The notes under the pieces are model-generated. The model saw only the letters and a program-made list of their open reading frames with translations, was not told where the DNA came from and did not search any database. Positions 28,229 to 36,900 of a DNA stretch of 64,000 nt are shown piece after piece. Source of the DNA: an uncultured Collinsella sp. (lineage in GTDB: Bacteria; Actinomycetota; Coriobacteriia; Coriobacteriales; Coriobacteriaceae); the NCBI GenBank assembly GCA_900541665.1, contig UQKV01000007.1, positions 1 through 64,000 on the forward strand, given 5' to 3'. Each line of letters opens with the position of its first letter. Positions within the stretch are counted from its first letter, which is position 1. The position numbers and the translations under genes were made by a program.

Positions 28229-29047
28229 ATGGCAGAAATGACGCTTGAGGGTGTGGACGCTCGTCCCGAGGACTCTGCGTTTGCCCTTGGCCGCGTGCAT
28301 TCGATCGAGACGATGGGGACGGTCGACGGACCCGGCATCCGCTTCGTAGTGTTTGTCCAAGGCTGCCCCATGCGCTGTGCGTATTGCCACAACCCCGATA
28401 CCTGGTCGGTTAACGGCGGCACGATGGTGACCGTCGAGCACCTTATGGACGAGTTCCAGAGTAACCATGAGTTTTACCGCAGCGGTGGTATTACGGTGTC
28501 CGGCGGCGAGCCGCTCCTGCAGCCTGAGTTTTTGGCCGACCTGTTCCACGCCATGCACAATAACCACGATGGTCGTGTGCACACCTGCTTGGATAGCTGC
28601 GGCTATGCGTTCGATCCCGCGCATCCCGAGAAGTTCGATGCCGTGCTCAACGAGACCGACATGGTACTGCTCGATATTAAGCATGCCGACCCGGTCGAGC
28701 ATAAAAAGCTGACTGGGTGCGATCCCGCACGCATTCTGGCGTTTGGCGATGAGCTTGCACGTCGCAAGATCAAGGTCGTTATCCGCCACGTGGTGGTGCC
28801 GGGCATTACCGACACGGTGGAGGAGTGCGAGAAGCTCGGTCGCCTCATCGCTCCATGGCACAACGTGGTGGGCCTGGAAATGCTGCCGTATCACACGATG
28901 GGTGTCGTCAAGTACGAGCAACTGGGCATTCCCTATAAGCTCGAGGGCGTGCCCCAGATGGATACCGCGCGCATGCCCGAGCTGCGCAACGCCGTCATGG
29001 CCGGCATGAAAGAGCGCCGCGCCGAACTCAAAAACGCCATCGGCTAG
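28229..29047 (+). CDS. pflA: Pyruvate formate-lyase activating enzyme
   Basis: A 272-residue radical SAM enzyme. Its [4Fe-4S] cluster cysteines are Cys46, Cys50 and Cys53 in CPMRCAYC, and the GGE motif follows (VSGGEPLLQ). It generates the glycyl radical on PFL from S-adenosylmethionine and reduced flavodoxin or ferredoxin. Its target here should be Gly58 of the separate radical-domain protein encoded 7 kb upstream; the sucrose locus and degV lie between. ATG 28229 is chosen (AAGG 8 bases upstream); a TTG at 28199 is also open but has no site. Confidence 0.93.
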   Translation: MAEMTLEGVDARPEDSAFALGRVHSIETMGTVDGPGIRFVVFVQGCPMRCAYCHNPDTWSVNGGTMVTVEHLMDEFQSNHEFYRSGGITVSGGEPLLQPEFLADLFHAMHNNHDGRVHTCLDSCGYAFDPAHPEKFDAVLNETDMVLLDIKHADPVEHKKLTGCDPARILAFGDELARRKIKVVIRHVVVPGITDTVEECEKLGRLIAPWHNVVGLEMLPYHTMGVVKYEQLGIPYKLEGVPQMDTARMPELRNAVMAGMKERRAELKNAIG

Positions 29048-29068
29048 CGAGCCATTTTCGTTCCCCAA

Positions 29069-29103
29069 GGGCACTCATTGGGGACAGACTTAAATGAGTG
29101 CCC
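29069..29103 (+). repeat. Hairpin with GGGGACAG loop (REP-like variant)
   Basis: Arms GGGCACTCATT (29069-29079) and AATGAGTGCCC (29093-29103) enclose the loop GGGGACAGACTTA. The loop matches AGGGACAGGTTTA of the REP-like copies, but the arms are different. It lies 22 bp after the pflA stop. Confidence 0.65.
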
Positions 29104-29138
29104 CTGGGCACCTAGTTGATTGCTAAAGAGCCCCGTCA

Positions 29139-29205
29139 AGTTGCGGTGGAATAGTTCTTGTTTTTCGGCTTATGCCGTCCAAACAGGAACTATTTCACCG
29201 CAACT
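29139..29205. repeat. Inverted repeat TTGCGGTG..ATAGTTC, copy S1
   Basis: Arms 29139-29157 and 29187-29205 (19 bp, one mismatch) are nearly the same as those of a second copy at 51988-52054. The loop contains an inner stem (GGC with GCC, TTT with AAA). Confidence 0.65.
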
Positions 29206-29308
29206 GCGTTTTGGGCAAAGATACGCAACAGAATCGGTGTTTTTGCATAGAAACGCCTTTTTATTGTTTAGAGACACCTTAAACGCGACTGAATATCTTT
29301 GGAAAGAA

Positions 29309-29443
29309 ATGCCTGCTATCGACATCGATGGCCGTACCTATGTCATGAGCGTCATGACATCGATGCCATGGAGTGACCGTTCGAGCGAGGTTACGGCCGC
29401 GATTGCAAAGGCTCTGTTTGATACGCGAGCTGCACTGGCTTAG
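29309..29443 (+). pseudogene. Possible C-terminal remnant of a serine-hydrolase-like gene
   Basis: A 44-residue frame (MPAIDIDGRTYVMSVMTS...) resembles the last strand and helix of class A beta-lactamase-like serine hydrolases, where a YVM(S/C)VMTS-type strand precedes the final helix. No upstream catalytic part is in frame; repeats fill the preceding 200 bp. It may be the stump of a decayed gene, or an unrelated small protein. Evidence is limited to this local resemblance. Confidence 0.3.
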
Positions 29444-29521
29444 CGTGTTCGTTTGGCGAGGTCAAACAAAATGCTGGTACCATACCTTGGTTGAGAATTT
29501 CGTATAGGTTTGGGGAATGGT

Positions 29522-30262
29522 ATGGCTACCATCGCGATTATCGGTGCGCTCGAAAAAGAGATCATGCAGATTAAGGAAGAGCTGAGCGACGTTTGCGAGG
29601 CACGGGAGGCAGGCTTGACCGTTGTGAACGGTGAGCTCGACGGCCTGACAGTTGTCGCCACAACGGCGGGCATGGGCACGGTGAACGCCGCCGCTGCAAC
29701 ACAGCACCTCATTAGCAAGTATGCTCCGCAGGCTGTTGTGTTTTCGGGCATTGCGGGCGGTTTGAACCCCAAGCTCCATATCGACGACGTGGTCATTGGC
29801 AAACGCCTACGCTATCTGGATACCGATACCGCGCTTATCGCCGAGTCCGCACCGGGGCTCGAGGAGTTTGGCTCGACGCCCGCGCTGGTCGATATTGCCG
29901 CCGACGTGCTCGCTGAGCGTGGGTTTGTTGATGCTTCGAAAAATGCAGTCGCTTCGAACGAGGGCACCAAGCAGTTCCTGGTCGGCACGATTGCCACGGG
30001 TAACCGCTTTGTGACGGGCGCCACCATGCGCAACGACGCTATCGAGGCGACGCATGCCGATTGTGTCGGCATGGAGGGCGCGGCAATTGCCCATGTCGCA
30101 ACCAAAAATGGTGTCGATTGCCTGGTGTTGCGCGCTATCAGCGATAATTGTGACGAGGCGTACGATGCAATTTGCGAGCGAGAGTTCGATCTGTTCGAGT
30201 ACGCGCGTGTCGCAAGTGACATTACGCTCGATATCGTCCGCCGCATTGCCGCTGCGCAATAG
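29522..30262 (+). CDS. mtnN: 5'-methylthioadenosine/S-adenosylhomocysteine nucleosidase
   Basis: A 246-residue Pfs-type nucleosidase. It cleaves methylthioadenosine and S-adenosylhomocysteine (and usually 5'-deoxyadenosine, the by-product of radical SAM enzymes) to adenine and a thio-sugar. Motifs: the N-terminal IAIIGALEKEI, the glycine-rich FSGIAGGLNP, the substrate-binding VGMEGAAIAHVA, and the catalytic aspartate in LRAISDN. ATG 29522 has GGGG six bases upstream; a TTG 12 bp earlier is possible. Downstream of it is engB with a 38-bp gap. Confidence 0.95.
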   Translation: MATIAIIGALEKEIMQIKEELSDVCEAREAGLTVVNGELDGLTVVATTAGMGTVNAAAATQHLISKYAPQAVVFSGIAGGLNPKLHIDDVVIGKRLRYLDTDTALIAESAPGLEEFGSTPALVDIAADVLAERGFVDASKNAVASNEGTKQFLVGTIATGNRFVTGATMRNDAIEATHADCVGMEGAAIAHVATKNGVDCLVLRAISDNCDEAYDAICEREFDLFEYARVASDITLDIVRRIAAAQ

Positions 30263-30300
30263 CGCGTCTATTTGTAAGAACCTACGACCAAGGAGTGTCC

Positions 30301-30891
30301 ATGGCCGATTCCATTAACTACCAGCTTGCCAAGTTCGTCGCCAGCTATGGCAAGGTTTCGCAGATTCCCGAGTCCACCTGCCCCGAGGTGAGCTTTGTCG
30401 GCCGCTCCAACGTGGGCAAGTCGTCGATTATGAACAAGCTATTTGGCCGCAAGAACCTAGTCAAGGTTTCCAGTACGCCGGGCAAGACGAGCAACATCAA
30501 CTTCTTTGAGGCCGATGACGTGCATTTCGTGGACCTGCCGGGTTACGGTTTCGCCCGTCGCTCCAAGGCCGAGCGCGACCGCTGGGCCGAGCTTATCGGC
30601 GACTTTTTCGACTCCGAGCGCAGCTTTAACTTGGTGGTCTCGCTGGTGGACATTCGTCACGACCCCAGCAAGCTCGACCACGACATGATCGACTACCTGC
30701 AGGGCAACGAGTTCAACTTTATCGTCTGCCTCACCAAGGCCGACAAACTCAGCCGCACCCAGCAGGCCCGCCAAGCAGCAGCCATCAAAAAGCAGCTCAA
30801 CGTCCCGGCCGAGAACGTGATCATCACAAGCTCCCAGACTGGCACCGGCATCGACGAACTCAAGCGCCGCATCGCCGAGGCCTGCCTCTAG
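30301..30891 (+). CDS. engB: Ribosome biogenesis GTP-binding protein EngB/YsxC
   Basis: A 196-residue TRAFAC-class GTPase required for large-subunit assembly in most bacteria. G1 is GRSNVGKSS, G2 the threonine in SSTPGKT, G3 DLPGYGFA, G4 TKADK and G5 SSQTG. Length and motif spacing are normal. ATG 30301 follows AAGGAGTG. It probably shares a transcript with mtnN. Confidence 0.95.
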   Translation: MADSINYQLAKFVASYGKVSQIPESTCPEVSFVGRSNVGKSSIMNKLFGRKNLVKVSSTPGKTSNINFFEADDVHFVDLPGYGFARRSKAERDRWAELIGDFFDSERSFNLVVSLVDIRHDPSKLDHDMIDYLQGNEFNFIVCLTKADKLSRTQQARQAAAIKKQLNVPAENVIITSSQTGTGIDELKRRIAEACL

Positions 30892-31000
30892 TAAGGGCTC
30901 CAGCCTAGCAAGAGCCCCTACCAATAAAAAGCCAAACTATCAGCCTGGCGCCCCTTCAAAGCGTGGGTCCCTGTAGACATCGCTAGCCACGTTGCCATAG

Positions 31001-31127
31001 GGCCACCCAGGGGCATCCCCTTAAAAACATTCCGCAGCACGAGGCCCGCTTATCCGTAGCTCCGAAGGAGCAGGATAAGCGGGCCTCAAGTGCGAGGACG
31101 TTTTTAAGGGGATGCCCCTGGGTGGCC
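31001..31127 (-). repeat. Variable-arm palindromic element, family 1, copy C
   Basis: Outer arms are perfect over 28 bp (31001-31028 with 31100-31127). Read on the minus strand: GTCCTCG (31099-31093), CAC paired with GTG (31092-31090 with 31040-31038), an inner 15-bp stem (31041-31055 with 31073-31087), CTGCGGAAT (31037-31029). It starts 22 bp after the thrB stop in the sense orientation of thrB and also lies between convergent engB and thrB. Confidence 0.8.
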
Positions 31128-31149
31128 CGGACAGACCGATCGGCGATGT

Positions 31150-32031
31150 CTACAGGTACTCGATTTGAGCGCCCTCGGTGTCGCACGTTAGAATATGCGT
31201 CTCACACTTGGGGAACTGCTCACGCAGCTTGACCTGCAGGAACTTTGCCACGATGGTATCGTCGGTCACAGCCATAAGGGTCGAGCCCGAACCGCTGATC
31301 CAGATGGTCTTGGCGCCGCCGTTAAGGCAGGTGTCGCGCACGGCGTTGTAGTCGGGGATGAGGCGGCGGCGATAGGGCTCCTGGATGCGGTCGTCGTTGG
31401 CGGCGGCAATCAGGTCAAGGTCGCCGGTCTCCAGACCGCGCGTCATGCCGGCGATGCGGCCCATCTGCCACACGGCGGTGGAGAGCGGAATCTCCTGTGG
31501 CACGACCTTGCGCGCCTCGCTCGTATGTACCTCATAGGGCGGAATCACGGTAATAAAACGCAAGCGATCGCTCACCTCGTAGCGCAGGCACTGGGGGAGC
31601 GAATCGGTCGGCGTAAAGGAGCAGACGGCGCCGCCCAGGATAGCGGGGGCGACGTTATCGGGATGGCCCTCGACCTCGGTGGCAATGCGGACGAGCTCGG
31701 CGCGGTCGACGGTGTGGCCCGTCAGCGCGGCGGCCGCCATAATGCCGGCGACGACGCAGGTGGAGCTGGAACCCAGGCCGCGAGCGACGGGCACATCGGT
31801 TTGAATGTCGATGGCAACGGGGAAAGCCGGCTCGCCCCATGCGGCCAGTGCATCGACAAAGCTCACGTAGACTAGGTTGTTCTCGTTTTGGAACTCCTCG
31901 GGGCAACCCGTGATGGTGAGCTTGTCGGCGCGCTCAAAGGTAAAGTGCGAGTAGAGGCTGACGGCCATGCCGAGGGTATCGTAGCCAATGCCCAAGTTGG
32001 CGCTTGTTGCTGGGACGGTGATCTTGATCAT
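31150..32031 (-). CDS. thrB: Homoserine kinase
   Basis: A 293-residue GHMP-family kinase that phosphorylates homoserine with ATP. The family motifs are the N-terminal ITVPATSANLGIGYDTLG, the glycine-rich ATP loop ARGLGSSSTCVVAG, and the C-terminal WISGSGSTLMAV. It lies downstream of thrC on the same strand, with a 203-bp gap that holds palindromic element E; together they complete threonine synthesis from homoserine. No homoserine dehydrogenase gene is in the window. Confidence 0.95.
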   Translation of the reverse strand: MIKITVPATSANLGIGYDTLGMAVSLYSHFTFERADKLTITGCPEEFQNENNLVYVSFVDALAAWGEPAFPVAIDIQTDVPVARGLGSSSTCVVAGIMAAAALTGHTVDRAELVRIATEVEGHPDNVAPAILGGAVCSFTPTDSLPQCLRYEVSDRLRFITVIPPYEVHTSEARKVVPQEIPLSTAVWQMGRIAGMTRGLETGDLDLIAAANDDRIQEPYRRRLIPDYNAVRDTCLNGGAKTIWISGSGSTLMAVTDDTIVAKFLQVKLREQFPKCETHILTCDTEGAQIEYL

Positions 32032-32044
32032 GTGAGTCCTCCTG

Positions 32045-32156
32045 GCGTGCCTGGCTGTTTAGTTCGCTGCTCGGGCAGTCCTGCGCAAGACGGAAAGCAC
32101 ATTAAGTGCTTTCCTTTGCGTGCGGAACTCGCGACGAACTAAACAGCCAGGCACGC
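32045..32156 (+). repeat. Variable-arm palindromic element, family 1, divergent copy E
   Basis: Outer arms are perfect over 22 bp (32045-32066 with 32135-32156). The core has GTCCTGCG (32078-32085) opposite TGCGGAACT (32121-32129), a CAA/TTG helix (32086-32088 with 32116-32118) and an inner stem GGAAAGCAC with GTGCTTTCC. Extra unpaired bases flank the core. Unlike the other copies it lies just upstream of thrB and its core is antisense to both thrB and thrC. Confidence 0.55.
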
Positions 32157-32202
32157 TATGCACGTTCGTCATCATCCCGGTAGGTATCTGATAAAAGAAG
32201 GT

Positions 32203-32222
32203 GCGCCGGCTTTCGCCGGCGC
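32203..32222 (-). terminator. thrC terminator
   Basis: On the minus strand an 8-bp GC stem (GCGCCGGC, loop GAAA, GCCGGCGC) is followed by CCTTCTTTTAT, a classic intrinsic terminator 13 bp after the thrC stop. Confidence 0.8.
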
Positions 32223-32234
32223 CTTATAAGGGGT

Positions 32235-33752
32235 TTAGTTGGTAGCCATCTTTTTTGCAGCCTGCTCTACGTAGTTGGCCATGTCGGCAACGTCGCAGAC
32301 GTCTTCGAAGCGGACGGGCTTGGACTCGAGTTCGGCGAGCTGTGCCGGTGCGATCGTATTGGTGGCCTGCTCGAGCACGCGCATGGCTTCAAAATCATCC
32401 TCGGGAACGTCGAGGCCCAGGGCGTCGCAGCAGGCGCGCGGGAACTTGTAAGGGCTGGCGGTCGAAAGCAGCACGCGGGCCTTGGCGTCCTCGGCGGGGG
32501 CGACCTGCTCAAAGACGTGATAGCCGCAGGCGGTGTGCGGGTCGATCACGTAGCCGTTCGCGTCCCAGCAGCTCTTGATGGCAGCGCGAACCTCGTCTTC
32601 GCTGGCCCAACCGCAGCCAAAGACGCTCTGAATTTTTGCCAGCAGGTCGGCGGGAACCTCGTAGCGACCAGTCTGTGCCAACTGCTCCATAAGGCCGGCA
32701 ACGAGCTCGCAGTCGCCATCGGACAGGAAGTACAGCATGCGCTCCAGGTTAGAGCTGATGAGAATGTCCATCGACGGCGAGATGGTCGTGAAGAACGGAC
32801 GGTTGCGGTCGTAGACGCCGGTGGTCAGGAAGTCAGCGAGCACGTTGTTCTTGTCGCTCGCGACGATGAGCTTGGCGACGGGCAGACCCATGCACTTGGC
32901 ATAGTAGCCGGCCAGGATATCGCCAAAGTTGCCGGTCGGTACGCAGAACTCCACGGCGTCGCCGGCCTCGATGGCGCCGGCGCGCAGCAGCTGCGCATAG
33001 GCGGCAAAGTAGTAGACGACCTGCGGCACCAGGCGACCGACGTTGATCGAGTTGGCGCTTGAAAGCACCGTGCCGGCGGACTCAAGACGCTCGGCAAGCT
33101 CCTTATCGGCAAAGATGCGCTTGACGGCGCTCTGGGCATCATCGAAGTTGCCGCGGATGCCGCAGACGGCGACGTTGTCGCCCTCTTGCGTGGACATCTG
33201 CAGGTTCTGGACGCGGCTGACTTTGCCTTCGGGATAAAAGACGGTAATACCCGTGCCCGGAGCGTTGGCAAAACCGGCGAGCGCGGCCTTGCCGGTGTCG
33301 CCTGACGTGGCGGTGACGATCATGATGCGCTCGGCGCCGCCGTCCTTGGCGGAAGTGCGGGCCATGAGGCGGGGGAGCATCTGTAGGGCGACGTCCTTGA
33401 AGGCGCTTGTGGGGCCGCCAAAGAGCTCCATCACATAGGTCTGAGGGGCGTCAGCACCCGGCGCTGCGTCGAGTTTGACGAGCGGCGTAACCTCTTCACT
33501 CGCGAACGTGCCGCGGTATGCCTCGTCGACACACGCCGAAATTTCTTCGGCCGTGTAATCATTCAGTAACATTCCCAACACATCTTGAGCGATTTCAAAG
33601 TACGATTTATCTGCAAGCGAGCTGATATCGACCTGCTGGGTGCCAAGCTCGTCCGAGACAAACAAACCCCCGTCGGGAGCGATGCCGGTGCGGATTGCCA
33701 CCTTACTTGAGCACGATAAAGTGCGTCCTCGTGTACTATGATAAGTTCCCAT
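32235..33752 (-). CDS. thrC: Threonine synthase
   Basis: A 505-residue pyridoxal-phosphate enzyme that makes threonine from O-phosphohomoserine. The N-terminus (YHSTRGRTLSCSSKVAIRTGIAPDGGLFV) and the PLP-lysine block (FGGPTSAFKDVALQ) are of the long, E. coli/yeast-type class. The phosphate-binding loop (TATSGDTGKAAL) is intact. I chose ATG 33752, with GAGGAG 8 bases upstream; the open frame extends 15 codons further without a good site. It diverges from lysC, 105 bp away. Confidence 0.95.
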   Translation of the reverse strand: MGTYHSTRGRTLSCSSKVAIRTGIAPDGGLFVSDELGTQQVDISSLADKSYFEIAQDVLGMLLNDYTAEEISACVDEAYRGTFASEEVTPLVKLDAAPGADAPQTYVMELFGGPTSAFKDVALQMLPRLMARTSAKDGGAERIMIVTATSGDTGKAALAGFANAPGTGITVFYPEGKVSRVQNLQMSTQEGDNVAVCGIRGNFDDAQSAVKRIFADKELAERLESAGTVLSSANSINVGRLVPQVVYYFAAYAQLLRAGAIEAGDAVEFCVPTGNFGDILAGYYAKCMGLPVAKLIVASDKNNVLADFLTTGVYDRNRPFFTTISPSMDILISSNLERMLYFLSDGDCELVAGLMEQLAQTGRYEVPADLLAKIQSVFGCGWASEDEVRAAIKSCWDANGYVIDPHTACGYHVFEQVAPAEDAKARVLLSTASPYKFPRACCDALGLDVPEDDFEAMRVLEQATNTIAPAQLAELESKPVRFEDVCDVADMANYVEQAAKKMATN

Positions 33753-33856
33753 ATAACACTGCTCCTCGGATGCCTTGGTCCCAATCGGTGAAACCATGGT
33801 ATCAGAGCGCGCAAAATAGGTTCGCAGAGGCTTTTTAGAAAGGTAACCTCCAGCCC

Positions 33857-35245
33857 ATGATTAAGATTGCCAAGTTTGGCGGCTCGTCGGTCGCCGACGC
33901 CGAACACTTTAAGAAGATCAAGGCCATCGTCGATGCCGACCCGGCTCGCCGTTTTGTGGTGGTTTCTGCCTGTGGACGCCGCTTTAAGGGCGATACCAAG
34001 GTGACCGACCTGCTCTACTTGGTTAACGCGCACGTTAAGTATCACGTGTCGTGCGAGGAACTGCTCGAGGACATTGGCCAGCGCTATTTTGATATCGCTG
34101 ACGAGCTGGAGCTCACCTATCCCATCCGTGAGGAGTTCGCGGCCTTTGCCGAGCGCGCCCGCTCGGGCGGCTACTCCACCGAGGAGCTCGTGAGCCGCGG
34201 CGAGTACTTCACCGCTCGCCTGATGGCCGAGTACCTGGGTCTGCCGTTCCTGGACGCCGCGACGGTTGTGGCGTTCCATCACGACGGTACGCTCAGCATG
34301 AACCGCACCTCCGAGCTGGTGCAGGAGTACGGCCAGCAGGGCGGCTTTGTTATGCCCGGTTTCTACGGCGCGACGCGTGAGGGCCAGATCAAGCTGCTCG
34401 ACCGTGGTGGCGGCGATATTTCCGGCTCAATCCTGGCCAAGTGCCTGGGCGCCGACCTGTACGAGAACTGGACCGACGTTTCGGGCTTCTATTCTGCCGA
34501 TCCTCGCATTGTTCCCGAGGCTCAGCCCATTGCGCGCGTTACCTACGAGGAGCTGCGCGAGCTTTCGTACATGGGTGCGAGCGTTCTGCACGAGGAGGCC
34601 GTGTTCCCTGTGCGTGAGGCGGGTATTCCGCTGGTCATCAAGAACACCAATGCGCCGCAGGACCCCGGCACCATCATTAGCGAGACGGCTGATGAGGGCG
34701 AGGCGGAGCCCATCATTACCGGCGTGACCGGCAAGCGCGGCTTTGTCGCCATCAACGTCGCCCGCGACCGCACCAAGCCCCGTGTTGGCTTTATGCGCCG
34801 TGCGCTTTCGGTGTTCGAACGCTATGACGTCTCCGTCGAGCACATGCCCACCGGTGTCGACCGCTTTGGCGCCGTGGTGCAGGAGCAGGATGTGCACGAC
34901 TCGCTGTACTCGCTCGTGGGCGACATTCAGCAGGAGGTCGAGCCGCTCGAGATCGAGGTTGTCGAGGGCCTGGCGCTTATCGCGACCGTCGGCCGTAACC
35001 TGCGCGGGCGCGCAGGTATCTCGGGTCACCTGTTTGGCATGCTTGGCCAGGCCGGCGTGAGCGTGCGTATGATTTCGCAGAGCTGTGACGAGATCAATAT
35101 CATTATCGGTGTCGAGGAGAAGGACTTCGACTTGGCGATTCGGACCATTTACCGTGCCTTCTCCGATGAGAACGGCATTGTGAAGGTCTCCGATTTGGAG
35201 GCTCCCACGCCGGTCGATCCCGCCCTGGCCGCGCTCCACAAGTAG
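33857..35245 (+). CDS. lysC: Aspartate kinase
   Basis: A 462-residue monofunctional aspartokinase, the first step of lysine, threonine and methionine synthesis. The catalytic part has KFGGSSVADAEH at the N-terminus, the ATP/aspartate region (SRGEYFTARLMA, DRGGGDISGSILAKCLGAD) and a C-terminal pair of ACT domains (about 300-450), which usually give feedback inhibition by lysine or threonine. Length is close to the long class (like E. coli LysC). Its neighbour asd encodes the next enzyme. Confidence 0.95.
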   Translation: MIKIAKFGGSSVADAEHFKKIKAIVDADPARRFVVVSACGRRFKGDTKVTDLLYLVNAHVKYHVSCEELLEDIGQRYFDIADELELTYPIREEFAAFAERARSGGYSTEELVSRGEYFTARLMAEYLGLPFLDAATVVAFHHDGTLSMNRTSELVQEYGQQGGFVMPGFYGATREGQIKLLDRGGGDISGSILAKCLGADLYENWTDVSGFYSADPRIVPEAQPIARVTYEELRELSYMGASVLHEEAVFPVREAGIPLVIKNTNAPQDPGTIISETADEGEAEPIITGVTGKRGFVAINVARDRTKPRVGFMRRALSVFERYDVSVEHMPTGVDRFGAVVQEQDVHDSLYSLVGDIQQEVEPLEIEVVEGLALIATVGRNLRGRAGISGHLFGMLGQAGVSVRMISQSCDEINIIIGVEEKDFDLAIRTIYRAFSDENGIVKVSDLEAPTPVDPALAALHK

Positions 35246-35256
35246 CTGCTATCCCA

Positions 35257-35288
35257 GTAGATTTTTGGGACTTGCCTCAAAAATCTAC
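35257..35288. repeat. GTAGATTT hairpin, copy 2
   Basis: GTAGATTTTTGGGAC (35257-) pairs with CAAAAATCTAC (-35288). It lies 12 bp after the lysC stop and could act as a terminator. Read in this orientation it nearly equals the inverse of the copy at 16046-16076. Confidence 0.6.
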
Positions 35289-35419
35289 GGCGGGGCGTTT
35301 CGTTTCGGTTTCGTTTCGACGGGGCGGGTTTCGTGTCCGCCCCGTTCTTGTATACACTGGCAACAATAATCGGCCTGCTTGGCGTGCGGGCAAAAGCCAC
35401 AACCTTTAAAGGGGGAAGC

Positions 35420-36445
35420 ATGAAACAGTACACGGTTGCTATTTTGGGCGCGACGGGAGCCGTGGGCACCCAGATGCTCGAGTGCCTTAACGAGCAGGAG
35501 TTCCCGGTTGGCAAGCTCAAGCTGCTGGCGAGCGCGCGTTCTGCGGGCAAGACCGTCGAGTTCCGCGGCGAGCAGATCGTGATTGAAGAGGCTTGTCCCG
35601 AGGCCTTTGCGGGCTGTGACATTGTGCTTGGAGCCGCCGGCGACGACATCGCGAAGGAGCTGCTGCCCGAGGCCGTCAAGCGCGGCGCCGTCGTGGTCGA
35701 CAACAGCCATGCCTTCCGCATGGATCCCGAGGTGCCGCTGGTTGTGCCCGAGATCAATGCCGACGACATCAAGTGGCACCACGGTCTGATCGCCAACCCC
35801 AATTGCGCGACCATCATCGGCCTGGTTCCCACGTGGCCGCTGCATCAGCTCGCTGGCGTGAAGCGCATGATCGTCTCGACGTACCAGGCGGCTTCGGGCG
35901 CTGGCGCTCCCGGTATGGCCGAGCTCGAGGCTCAGCTGGCCGCCCTGGGCCGTGGTGAGGAGATTCCCGAGCCGCGCGCGTTTGCCGCCCAGCTGGCGAG
36001 CAACCTGATTCCGCAGATTGGCGGCGTCAAGGAAGAGGGCTTTACCTCCGAGGAGATGAAGTTGCAAAACGAGGGCCGCAAGATCATGCATCTGCCCGAG
36101 CTGCGCGTGAACTGCACCTGTGTGCGCGTGCCCGTGCTGCGCTCGCACTCCGAGAGCATTACGCTCGAGTTCGAGCGTGATATCACGGTCGAGGAGGCTC
36201 GTGCTGCGCTGGCTTCTGCCCCGGGTGTCAAGCTGGTTGACGATATGGCTGCCGAGGATGCGCACGACCGCTTCCCCATGCCGATGGACACCTCCGACCA
36301 GGACCTGATTTGGGTCGGTCGCGTGCGCCGCGACATCTCGAACCCGGAGGCCGCGCGTGGCATTACCTTCTGGTGCTGCGGTGACCAAATCCGTAAGGGC
36401 GCGGCAACCAACGCCGTCCAGATCGCTAAGCTGCTCTGCGAGTAG
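35420..36445 (+). CDS. asd: Aspartate-semialdehyde dehydrogenase
   Basis: A 341-residue enzyme that reduces aspartyl phosphate to aspartate semialdehyde with NADPH. The nucleotide-binding start (VAILGATGAVGTQML), the catalytic Cys129 (ANPNCATIIG) and the RVPVLRSHSE block are typical. ATG 35420 follows AAAGGGGGAAG. A 174-bp gap with hairpin separates it from lysC. Confidence 0.95.
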   Translation: MKQYTVAILGATGAVGTQMLECLNEQEFPVGKLKLLASARSAGKTVEFRGEQIVIEEACPEAFAGCDIVLGAAGDDIAKELLPEAVKRGAVVVDNSHAFRMDPEVPLVVPEINADDIKWHHGLIANPNCATIIGLVPTWPLHQLAGVKRMIVSTYQAASGAGAPGMAELEAQLAALGRGEEIPEPRAFAAQLASNLIPQIGGVKEEGFTSEEMKLQNEGRKIMHLPELRVNCTCVRVPVLRSHSESITLEFERDITVEEARAALASAPGVKLVDDMAAEDAHDRFPMPMDTSDQDLIWVGRVRRDISNPEAARGITFWCCGDQIRKGAATNAVQIAKLLCE

Positions 36446-36459
36446 CGGTTGACCTGTCC

Positions 36460-36589
36460 GGCGGGGGCTGGGCTTAGTTTTCAAAACGTCCTCGACCATG
36501 TGTGGCGCCTTGTTCTGCTCCTTCGGAGCTGCGGACAAGGCGCCACACTGGTCTGCGGAGTGTTTTGAAAACTAAGCCCAGCCCCCGCC
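36460..36589 (+). repeat. Variable-arm palindromic element, family 1, copy B
   Basis: Outer arms are perfect over 28 bp (36460-36487 with 36562-36589). GTCCTCG (36488-36494), ACC paired with GGT (36495-36497 with 36550-36552), ATG, an inner 13-bp stem (36501-36513 with 36535-36547) and CTGCGGAGT (36553-36561). It starts 14 bp after the asd stop in sense orientation. Confidence 0.8.
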
Positions 36590-36699
36590 TGCGGTGACGC
36601 TGCTGCGAGCGGTCTGCGATGGGGCCGTTGTTGGTTGGGGCCGCTGGGCTGATGTGGGGGTGCGTGGCTGTTGCGGGCCCTGGTCCCGGCGGCGGCCTC

Positions 36700-36845
36700 G
36701 GCGCTTTGCGCCTGCCGCCTTTTGGGACTGTGGGGCGCGGCCGGCAGCTGCGGCGCGTTGCGCCTGCTGCCTGCGGGGACTTTGGGGTCGTGCGGCAGCT
36801 GCGGCGTTGCACGCCTGCTGCCTTGGGTGACTTTGGGGTCGATTG
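36700..36845 (+). repeat. Imperfect tandem repeat, three units of about 51 bp
   Basis: Units start at 36700, 36752 and 36803; each carries GGCG..TTGC.CGCCTGC.GCC and GGGGACTTTGGGG or a close variant, and the first two end in GGCAGCTGC. The region before ogt (36590-36900) is non-coding on the evidence I have; open frames through it are GC-repeat artefacts. Confidence 0.65.
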
Positions 36846-36900
36846 GGGTTGTCTGCACAATTCGCGGTATTATGGTGCGGAGTTTTGAAAGGAGCCGCTG

